Source: JAMLJG01 sp035327585 (GTDB lineage: Bacteria > Verrucomicrobiota > Kiritimatiellia > CAIVKH01). From it: a DNA stretch of 64,000 bases. Below, piece by piece: positions 14,940-21,481 of this stretch. Made by a program: the position numbers and the translations under genes. The DNA lies in the NCBI GenBank assembly GCA_035327585.1, contig DAOLDD010000006.1, positions 92,047 to 156,046 on the forward strand, in the 5' to 3' direction. The notes below the pieces were generated by a model. The model searched no databases. It had not been told where the DNA came from and was given only the letters and a program-made list of their open reading frames with translations. How positions within the stretch are numbered: position 1 is the first letter of the stretch; each line of letters starts with the position of its first letter.

Positions 14940-16814
14940 ATGACCGAACCGGCCAAATCCAAGCGACTGATCCAGCTCGGGTCCTTCTTCAAGAATCCGG
15001 TCCAGCGGAAGTTGTTTTCCGTCGTGGGTGGCGCGGTCGAAAAGGCGCTCGCGATCGACCGGATCAACCAGATCTACTACGCGGCGGCGACCGGCACGGA
15101 TGACCGGCATTTCATGGACCGGGTGCTCGAGGTGATGAACATCGAGCTGGCGATCACCGAATCCGACCTGGCGCGCATCCCGAAAAACGGGCGCCTCGTG
15201 GTGGTCGCGAATCATCCCTTCGGCGGCATCGAGGGCATCATTCTCGGGGCGCTGCTGCGTTCCGTACGCCCGGACGTGAAACTGATGGCGAATTTCCTGC
15301 TGAAGTCGGTGCCGGACCTTCATGACTCGATGATTTTTGTCGATCCGTTCGACCGGGATGAGTCGGCGAAGGTGAACCTGCGCCCGCTCAAGGATTCGAT
15401 CCGCTGGTTGAAGCAGGGCGGAACGCTTGGCGTTTTCCCCGCCGGCGAAGTGTCGCACATCGACCTGCGGCGCGGCGGCATCCGCGATCCGGAGTGGAGC
15501 ACGACCATCGCGCGGCTGGTGCAGATGACCGAGTCGCCCGTGCTGCCGGTATTCTTCGCGGGATCGAACAGTTTCATCTTCCAGGTGCTGGGCCTGGTGC
15601 ATCCGCGCCTGCGCACGGGTATGTTGCCGCGCGAGCTGGTCAACAAGACCAACAAGCAGATCGAAGTGCGGATCGGGCACTTGATCCCCTGGAAGCGCCT
15701 CGCCGAATTGCCGGACGAGCGGGCGGTGATGGATTACCTGCGATTGCGCACGTACCACCTGCGGCGCCGTCGCTCGGAGCGGGAACAGCCGGTGCGGCGC
15801 GCGATCTTTCCGATTCGCATGGTGGAGCCGGAACAGATGGATGTGGCGCCGCCGGTGGCCGCCGGCTTGTTGAAGGCGGAGATTGAGCACCTGCCGCCGG
15901 AACAAAAACTGATCGAGAGCGGCGACTACGCCGTGTATTTCGGCGAGTCCGCGCAGATGCCCCACCTCATGCGCGAGATCGGCCGCCTGCGCGAACTGAC
16001 GTTCCGCGGCGTGGGCGAGGGCACCGGACACGCGATCGACCTCGACCGCTTCGACGACTACTACGTGCATTTGTTTCTGTGGAACCGCGTGAAGGACGAA
16101 CTGGTCGGCGCGTACCGGCTCGGGCGTGCGGATGAAATCGTCCGACGCCTCGGCGTGCGCGGGCTCTACACGAGCACGCTGTTCCGCTACCGGCGCCGGC
16201 TGTTGAACCGGCTGGGGTCGGCGCTGGAGATGGGACGCTCGTTCGTGCGGCCCGAGTACCAGAAGAATTTTTCGTCCCTGCTGCTGCTGTGGAAGGGCGT
16301 GGCGAATTACGTCGCGTTGCACCCGCAATACAAGGTGCTGTTCGGGCCGGTCAGCGTGAACAACGACTACCAGTCGTCCTCGCGCCAGTTGATGGTCGCT
16401 TTCCTGAAGATGAACAACTTTCTCCCGGAGCTGGCGAAGCTGGTGAAGGCCCGGAAGCCGCTGCGCACGAATCCGCTGCACGCGTGGCAGCTCAAGCGGC
16501 AGCGCGCGGTGGTGAACGACCTGGATGAAGTCGAGGCGCTCATTTCGGACATCGAATCCGATTTGAAGGGCGTGCCGATTTTGTTGCGCCAGTACCTGCG
16601 GCTGGGCGGCAAGCTGCTGGGCTTCAACATCGATCCCGCATTCAGCTACGTGCTCGACGGGTTGATCCTCGTGGACCTCACGGAGACCGACCCCGCTCTG
16701 CTCGCGAAATACATGGGCCGCGAGCGCCTCGAGAAATTCCTCGCGTTCCACGGCAAGACGCTGCCGCCAACGGATGGTTTGATTTCGATCCCCGCGGGCT
16801 TGTCCCGCGGGTGA
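14940..16814 (+). CDS. Bifunctional acyltransferase, OlsF-like (PlsC-type plus GNAT hemolysin-type)
   Basis: 624 residues from ATG 14940 (GGTGA just upstream; an upstream TTG is less likely). The N-terminal half is a lysophospholipid acyltransferase with NHPFGGIEG (about 90-98) and FPAGEVS (about 164-170). The C-terminal half (about 300-560) matches the ornithine N-acyltransferase/hemolysin GNAT family (RELTFRGVGEG, LGRSFVRPEYQ-like ALEMGRSFVRPEY). This order is that of OlsF, which makes ornithine lipids in some bacteria; N-acylation of another amino acid is possible. The last codons (IPAGLSRG) are encoded by one arm of a large inverted repeat, so the C-terminus has been rewritten by the repeat. 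Confidence 0.82.
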   Translation: MTEPAKSKRLIQLGSFFKNPVQRKLFSVVGGAVEKALAIDRINQIYYAAATGTDDRHFMDRVLEVMNIELAITESDLARIPKNGRLVVVANHPFGGIEGIILGALLRSVRPDVKLMANFLLKSVPDLHDSMIFVDPFDRDESAKVNLRPLKDSIRWLKQGGTLGVFPAGEVSHIDLRRGGIRDPEWSTTIARLVQMTESPVLPVFFAGSNSFIFQVLGLVHPRLRTGMLPRELVNKTNKQIEVRIGHLIPWKRLAELPDERAVMDYLRLRTYHLRRRRSEREQPVRRAIFPIRMVEPEQMDVAPPVAAGLLKAEIEHLPPEQKLIESGDYAVYFGESAQMPHLMREIGRLRELTFRGVGEGTGHAIDLDRFDDYYVHLFLWNRVKDELVGAYRLGRADEIVRRLGVRGLYTSTLFRYRRRLLNRLGSALEMGRSFVRPEYQKNFSSLLLLWKGVANYVALHPQYKVLFGPVSVNNDYQSSSRQLMVAFLKMNNFLPELAKLVKARKPLRTNPLHAWQLKRQRAVVNDLDEVEALISDIESDLKGVPILLRQYLRLGGKLLGFNIDPAFSYVLDGLILVDLTETDPALLAKYMGRERLEKFLAFHGKTLPPTDGLISIPAGLSRG

Positions 16815-16882
16815 AGGAATGTTCAGGCTACCCGGCAGCCATAGCCTGAAAACTTTCGCTCCCGCGGGGCAAGCCCGCGGGG
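16790..16882. repeat. Nested inverted repeat at the acyltransferase 3' end
   Basis: Outer arms 16790-16811 and 16861-16882 (22 nt, one mismatch; core CCGCGGGCTTG / CAAGCCCGCGG) enclose a perfect inner pair TTCAGGCTA (16822-16830) and TAGCCTGAA (16842-16850). The left outer arm overlaps the stop region of the upstream gene. It lies between convergent genes and could terminate both. Confidence 0.85.
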
Positions 16883-16896
16883 GGCGGGATCAGTCA

Positions 16897-18306
16897 CTAC
16901 AGCTTCGCCGCGAGCGCTTCCACCGCCTTGCGCGCGCCTTGCACGCAGTCGGGGATGCCGACGCCGCGGTAGGAGCTGCCGGCGAGGTGCAGGCCCGGCA
17001 GGGTGGCGGCTGCGCGCTCCAATTCCGCCACGCGGTCGAGGTGACCGACGTCGTATTGCGGGTTCGCCTTCGACCAGCGGTAAATGCGGTGGAAGAGCGG
17101 CTCGGCGCGGATGCCGAGGATGGACTCCAGTTCGCGGCGAACGACCGCGAGCAGTTCGTCCTCCGGCCACCCGGCCATCGCCTCGTTCGTATGTCCGCCG
17201 ACGAAGGTGCGGATGAGGACGCAGCCGTCCGGCGCGCGGTGCCGGAATTTCGTGGAGGCCCAGGTGATGGCGATGAGCGAACGGCCCTCGCACGCGGGGA
17301 TCATCACGCCGAATCCGTCCAGGGGCCGCTCGCGCGGAATGTCATCGAGCAGGTACGCGAGTGAAATCGTTGCGGTGCTCACATAGCGGAACGCGCGCAG
17401 GTTTGCGGCGAGCGTGGGGTGCGCCTGTTCGAGCAGTGCGGCCGTGTGAGCGGCCGGCGTCGTGGCGATGACGGCGTCAGACGTCCAGCCTTCGCCGGTT
17501 TCCGGTTGGATTACCGCCCGGCCCTCGCGCCAGGTGATTGAGCGAATGGGCGAATTCAGACGGAGGTCGCCATCCAGCTTGCGCGTGACGGCCTCCACGA
17601 GCGAGCCCATGCCGTGGCGGAGCGAGTTGAACATGGCCGTTCCCGCGGCGCGTGGACCGCCGGTGGGACGCGGCAGGCGGCGTACCGCCCGTGCTGCGCG
17701 GATCAGGCTGCCGTATTCACGCTCCATCGCCTGCAGGCGGGGGAACGTGGCCTGCATGCTCAACCGTTCCGGATCGCTGACGAAAATGCCCCCGAGCAGC
17801 GGTCCGGCGATGCGGTCGAGGCACTCACGACCGAAGCGTCGTCGGATGAAGGAGCCGAGCGATTCGTCGCCGGTTTCGCGCCGGCGGGGCAGCACGAAAT
17901 CGCCCGCCATTCGCAATTTGCCGACCGGCGAAATCAGCGGCGAGAACACGAACGGCATCAACTGCGTCGGGATGGTGAGACGGAAGCCGGTGGGGAAGGG
18001 CACGAGGCGTCCGTTGCGCAGCACGTAGACGCGCTTCTCGATTTCGTTCGATGGGATGAGGTCATCACCCAGACCCACGTCATGGCACAGTTGCAGACCG
18101 GCTGGTTTTTCCACGATGAAGGAGTCGGGCCCGCCCTCGATCGTGAATTCGCGTTCGCGTTCCGTGACGATTTTACCACCCCAGCGCGGCCCGGCTTCCA
18201 CGAGCGTGTAGCGCGCCGCCAGCCCGCGCGCCGCGATCTCCCGCTGGAGATAAAACGCCCCCGCAAGCCCCGTGATCCCGCCGCCGATAATGGTGATGTG
18301 TTTCAT
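16897..18306 (-). CDS. cgoX: Coproporphyrinogen/protoporphyrinogen oxidase (HemY/CgoX family)
   Basis: 469 residues from ATG 18306. FAD-binding GGGITGLAGA near the N-terminus followed by LVEAGPRWGGKI, and the C-terminal FAD block LHLAGSSYRGVGIPDCVQGARKA, place it in the HemY flavoprotein family, which oxidises porphyrinogens to porphyrins using oxygen. Because hemQ is in the same cluster, the coproporphyrin-dependent route (CgoX) is the more likely role. It lies 150 bp downstream of hemE with a repeat between them. Confidence 0.9.
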   Translation of the reverse strand: MKHITIIGGGITGLAGAFYLQREIAARGLAARYTLVEAGPRWGGKIVTEREREFTIEGGPDSFIVEKPAGLQLCHDVGLGDDLIPSNEIEKRVYVLRNGRLVPFPTGFRLTIPTQLMPFVFSPLISPVGKLRMAGDFVLPRRRETGDESLGSFIRRRFGRECLDRIAGPLLGGIFVSDPERLSMQATFPRLQAMEREYGSLIRAARAVRRLPRPTGGPRAAGTAMFNSLRHGMGSLVEAVTRKLDGDLRLNSPIRSITWREGRAVIQPETGEGWTSDAVIATTPAAHTAALLEQAHPTLAANLRAFRYVSTATISLAYLLDDIPRERPLDGFGVMIPACEGRSLIAITWASTKFRHRAPDGCVLIRTFVGGHTNEAMAGWPEDELLAVVRRELESILGIRAEPLFHRIYRWSKANPQYDVGHLDRVAELERAAATLPGLHLAGSSYRGVGIPDCVQGARKAVEALAAKL

Positions 18307-18341
18307 CAAAAAGTCACCAGCCAGGTCGCCGGGAAGAATTT

Positions 18342-18417
18342 AACCACGGAAAGCACGGAATTTCGCGGAAGAAGGAGTCTGAAAATTGTTCCGTGCACTT
18401 CCGTGAATTCCGTGGTT
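18342..18417. repeat. Interrupted inverted repeat, CACGGAA family
   Basis: Arms 18342-18370 (AACCACGGAAAGCACGGAA) and 18389-18417 (opposite strand AACCACGGAATTCACGGAA), about 24 of 29 positions matching, in the hemE-cgoX gap. The same unit recurs at 39236-39265. Confidence 0.85.
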
Positions 18418-18455
18418 CCACCTCTGCTCCGCATCCTTTGCACCTTGCGGTGATT

Positions 18456-19511
18456 CTAGCGGTTGGAGCGCTCATGAACGAAATCGACGAGGAGGCGGAC
18501 ATGGTCGACGGGGGTGGGCTCCAGGACGCCGTGGCCGAGATTGAAGATGTGGCCGGGACGGCCGCGGACAGAGTCGAGGATGCGGGCGGCCTGGCGGCGG
18601 ATTTCGTCGGGCGGGCCGAGCAGGACGACGGGGTCGAGATTGCCCTGCGTCGCCGCGGGGCGCTTCAGTCCATCCCATGCGGCGGCAAGGTCCACGCGCC
18701 AGTCGACGCCAACCACATCGCAGCCGGCGTCGTGCATCAGGTTCAAGAAGCCGCCGGTGCCTGTGCCGAAGTGAATGCGCGGAACCGGTCTGTGGCGGGT
18801 GGCGCGTTCGAGCGCGATGCGTGAATAGGGAAGCGCGTAGCGTTCGTAATCCGCCGGGCTGAGTGCGCCAGCCCAACTGTCGAACAGTTGCACCGCATCG
18901 ACGCCCGCCTCCACTTGCGCGGCCAGATAGTCGCCGATGGCTTCCGCGAGAAGCGTCATCAGGCGGGTCCACGCGGCGGGTTCGCGGTACATGAACGCGC
19001 GCGCCCGCGCGAAGTCGCGGGAACCCGCGCCTTCGATCGCGTAGCACGCGAGCGTAAACGGGGCGCCCGAAAACCCAATAAGCGGCTTGCGCCCGGCTAG
19101 CTCCCGTTGCACCAGCCGGATGGCATCCAACGTGAAGCCAAGCTCCCCGGCGGCGGCAATGGGGCGCAGCCGACCGATGTCTTCCGGGGTGCGAAGCGGG
19201 TTGTGGATCAGCGGCCCTTCACCCTTGATGAATTCGAGTTGCAAGCCCATCGGTTCGAGCAGCGTCAGGATGTCCGCGAAGATGATCGCGGCGTCCAGGT
19301 CGAACGCCCGCATCGGTTGCAGCGTGATTTCCGCCGCGACGGCGTGGTCTTTTACCATGTTCAGGATGCCGCCGTGCTTTGCTTTAACCGCGCGGTATTC
19401 CGGCATGTAGCGCCCCGCCTGCCGCATCAGCCACACCGGGGTGAACGGCGTGGGTTCGCGGCGGCAGGCTTGGAGGAATGGGGTGGTGGAGTGGTGGAGT
19501 GATGGCGTCAT
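18456..19511 (-). CDS. hemE: Uroporphyrinogen decarboxylase
   Basis: 351 residues with the N-terminal signature PVWLMRQAGRYMPEYR, plus GFSGAPFTLACYAIEG and HFGTGTGGFLNLM. It decarboxylates uroporphyrinogen III to coproporphyrinogen III. The start ATG overlaps the hemQ stop by 4 nt. The first ten residues (MTPSLHHSTTP) come from a CACTCCAC tandem repeat, so the natural N-terminus has been replaced or extended; the catalytic region is intact. Confidence 0.96.
   Translation of the reverse strand: MTPSLHHSTTPFLQACRREPTPFTPVWLMRQAGRYMPEYRAVKAKHGGILNMVKDHAVAAEITLQPMRAFDLDAAIIFADILTLLEPMGLQLEFIKGEGPLIHNPLRTPEDIGRLRPIAAAGELGFTLDAIRLVQRELAGRKPLIGFSGAPFTLACYAIEGAGSRDFARARAFMYREPAAWTRLMTLLAEAIGDYLAAQVEAGVDAVQLFDSWAGALSPADYERYALPYSRIALERATRHRPVPRIHFGTGTGGFLNLMHDAGCDVVGVDWRVDLAAAWDGLKRPAATQGNLDPVVLLGPPDEIRRQAARILDSVRGRPGHIFNLGHGVLEPTPVDHVRLLVDFVHERSNR
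19480..19505. repeat. CACTCCAC tandem repeat at the hemE start
   Basis: Three GTGGTGGAGT/GTGGAGTGAT units on the plus strand overlap codons 3-10 of hemE. A short direct repeat of the same low-complexity style as the other elements. Confidence 0.7.
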
Positions 19512-20248
19512 GATTCCAGCGTCCCGCCCGGGCGCTGCCAGATGGCCTTGCCGATGAAGAAGGGGCCGAGTCGTTCGAGGAATTCCGAGGTCTGGCGCGT
19601 CTTGCGCATGGCCTGGACCATGGCGGAGAGCGGGAAGAGTTCCCTGCCGATGAGGCCGATCACGAAGTCGTTGTCGTTCGTATCCAGGCCGCGGCAGTCG
19701 AGGCGGATGTCGTTGCCGAAGTCGCCCGCGCTGAACAGCGCGCCGAGCGTGCCGTGTTCACTGAGGATTTCGCGCTGCTCGGCCGCCGGCAGTTTTTCGA
19801 AGCTGCCCTTGCGACGGAGCGGGTACCAGACGTGCCAGGGCGCGTCCGGGTTTGTCGCGCGCTGGATGGGCCGGTTGAAGAGGACGTGCGGCAGGTCCGC
19901 CTCGTAGCCGATGGAATAGGAGCGGCCCAGCATCGTGAATGCCGGTTTCAGCGTGAGTTCGGAAAAGGCGGACTGCTGGAGGAAGTCCCGCAGCGTCGCC
20001 ACGAAGAATTCCGGGTGTTCATGCCAGGTCAGCAGGGCGACGCCGTCCGGGTCATTGATATCGCGGTACAGCGTGGCCGCCATGCCGCTGCTGGCGAGCG
20101 CCTGTTTGAGCGCCTGTTCGTTGCGGGCATCGCCGAACACGAGCAATTGCATGAACAGCCGTCGGTTAAGCGAAATCGCCTGCCCCGCCGCGTCGCGGCC
20201 CTTTTCGGACAAGTCAGGAATCGAAGGAGGTGCACCCTGCGGTTTCAT
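19508..20248 (-). CDS. hemQ: Chlorite dismutase-family protein, probable coproheme decarboxylase HemQ
   Basis: 246 residues from ATG 20248 (MKPQGAPPSIP); the upstream 40 codons of open frame run through a repeat and are excluded. The protein has the Cld/HemQ features SLNRRLFMQLLVF, HVWYPLRRKGSFEKL, LSEHG and a C-terminal FLERLGPFFIGKAIWQ. HemQ converts coproheme to heme b in the coproporphyrin-dependent pathway. Translational overlap with hemE and nearness to cgoX support this role over true chlorite dismutation. The ferrochelatase gene is not in the window. Confidence 0.85.
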   Translation of the reverse strand: MKPQGAPPSIPDLSEKGRDAAGQAISLNRRLFMQLLVFGDARNEQALKQALASSGMAATLYRDINDPDGVALLTWHEHPEFFVATLRDFLQQSAFSELTLKPAFTMLGRSYSIGYEADLPHVLFNRPIQRATNPDAPWHVWYPLRRKGSFEKLPAAEQREILSEHGTLGALFSAGDFGNDIRLDCRGLDTNDNDFVIGLIGRELFPLSAMVQAMRKTRQTSEFLERLGPFFIGKAIWQRPGGTLES

Positions 20249-20324
20249 AGGCGTGAGAGCGTACCGCAGGAACCGCCCCGCCTCCACCCTGAAATCACGC
20301 CTCCACATGCGGAAGGGGAATTCC

Positions 20325-20414
20325 CACCACGGAGCGCACGGAGGACACGGAGAGGAGGACCGCGACAAAAGCCCACCATCGTCCTCGTCGTCGTCCTCGT
20401 CCTCGAATTGGTTT
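20325..20414. repeat. Composite repeat: CACGGAG units facing CGTCCTCGTCGT units
   Basis: CACCACGGAGCGCACGGAGG (from 20326) continues into GGACACGGAGAGGAGGAC; after 20 bp the opposite arm consists of CGTCCT/CGTCGT hexamers (20379-20405). The arms pair only partly. It lies at the boundary between hemQ and the defence island. Confidence 0.7.
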
Positions 20415-20528
20415 TAAAGCACTTCTGCGACAATCGAGGATAAAAATGAGACAGAGCGGGCCGGGCCGACAAAAAAAGAGAAGGTCCCCCACCTTTCCGC
20501 GCATCCTTGCAGTAATCCGTTTGCGCTG

Positions 20529-20657
20529 TTAGAGAATGCGTTCCATGCCGAAGTACTGGAGAAGTTCGTTGAACGGACGGCCCCGCGATTTGGCGAGGGC
20601 GAGCAGCCGATCATGGACCGAGTGCGCCATATTGGTGGGCTTCTCGCGCGAGGTCAC
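20529..20657 (-). pseudogene. abiEii: Truncated AbiEii nucleotidyltransferase toxin (N-terminal remnant)
   Basis: A 42-codon frame starts with GTG overlapping the abiEi stop (GTGA), exactly where abiEii should begin. Its translation (HSVHDRLLALAKSRGRPFNE then LLQYFGMERIL) matches the usual AbiEii opening (a helix with R-LL-LA-RG, then LL-RY--ER-L), but the frame stops right after MERIL, before the nucleotidyltransferase GG/DxD core. The toxin is therefore missing and only its N-terminal helix remains. Repeats begin about 115 bp beyond the break. Confidence 0.7.
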
Positions 20658-21271
20658 AGCGATGCCTCCAGATAGGGTTGCATGACCTTCTGCACACGGC
20701 AAACGCGGGCGTATTTCATCAGTTTGTCGGATCGGAGCCCGACGTTTTCCCGATAGCGGCGCAGCGCGTCGAGCACGGTATCGAGTCCGATCTTGTTGCG
20801 GTACTTGAAGCAGTCCGCGATGGTCTTTTCGGGCGAGTAGATGCGCACGTGGCTTCCGTCAACGGTGTGCGTCTCAACACCCTGTGCGTGCGCATCGGGA
20901 CTGAACCAGAAGGTCCGGATGGGTGGATGGGCGAGGCGCGGCGGTCGTACCCCGCGCGGGAATGCGCAATCCACGGCGTGGGGTATCTGATCGGTGAGGC
21001 GGTGCCATGCGAGCGCGGAGACCAGACAGATGACGGCGCGTGGCGCGGCGCGGCTGACAATGAGAAGGTCGGGATGGGTTTGTGGTCGCATGTCGGCAAG
21101 GCTGTACAGCCCCCGCCCGAGAGATGTGATGAAGCCCTTCTGCCGGAGCCGGAAAAGTGTCATGCTGTGGATGCCGGCCTTGCGCGCCTCATTGAAGCGC
21201 AGGATTCCCCCGTGGGCGCGGAAGACGTCCAGGGGGTTGCGTCGGCGCGACTTGGTTCGCGTGCGGTTCAT
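20654..21271 (-). CDS. abiEi: AbiEi antitoxin / transcriptional repressor (type IV TA)
   Basis: 205 residues: N-terminal winged helix (FRAHGGILRFNEARKAGIHSM, then LFRLRQKGFITSLGRGLYSL), and the C-terminal AbiEi domain with ISALAWHRL-like LVSALAWHRLTDQIP and SPEKTIADCFKYRNKIG. AbiEi neutralises AbiEii and represses its own promoter. Here the toxin partner is truncated, so the gene is an orphan antitoxin unless an AbiEii is elsewhere. A perfect 8-bp inverted repeat lies immediately upstream of the start. Confidence 0.88.
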   Translation of the reverse strand: MNRTRTKSRRRNPLDVFRAHGGILRFNEARKAGIHSMTLFRLRQKGFITSLGRGLYSLADMRPQTHPDLLIVSRAAPRAVICLVSALAWHRLTDQIPHAVDCAFPRGVRPPRLAHPPIRTFWFSPDAHAQGVETHTVDGSHVRIYSPEKTIADCFKYRNKIGLDTVLDALRRYRENVGLRSDKLMKYARVCRVQKVMQPYLEASL

Positions 21272-21275
21272 AACT

Positions 21276-21330
21276 CACATCACATATTCAAAAGTGATGT
21301 GTTTATTACCACATCCGAAGCGCGGGTCAA
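21276..21330 (-). promoter_or_regulatory. abiEi promoter with overlapping palindromic operator
   Basis: On the minus strand TTGACC (-35, 21330-21325) and TAATAA (-10, 21308-21303) are 16 bp apart. The perfect inverted repeat CACATCAC / GTGATGTG (21276-21283 and 21294-21301, 10-bp spacer) covers the expected transcription start. This fits negative autoregulation, as known for AbiEi proteins. Confidence 0.55.
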
Positions 21331-21341
21331 GTCGGGAACGG

Positions 21342-21443
21342 TCTGCACGGAGGCTATCGAAACGATAGCTTCCGTGCAGATTGCTGGTGAAACCTTGAGA
21401 TGGGGAAATGATTTCCCTACAGTACCGGCGCGTTTGCGGTACT
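21342..21443. repeat. Three consecutive hairpins in the abiEi-hsdR gap
   Basis: (1) 21342-21380: 18-nt arms TCTGCACGGAGGCTATCG around loop AAA, fully paired allowing one G-U. (2) 21403-21417: GGGAAAT-G-ATTTCCC. (3) 21421-21443: AGTACCG / CGGTACT. They fill the divergent region before hsdR. Regulatory leader, attenuator or insertion-site structure; not resolvable here. Confidence 0.7.
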
Positions 21444-21481
21444 GACGGGCCCCGATGACCGTCATGCCGCAACCCTTTGCC

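Noticed and set aside
19508..20248. True chlorite dismutase
   Set aside because: Overlap with hemE and proximity to cgoX favour HemQ; no perchlorate-reduction genes nearby.
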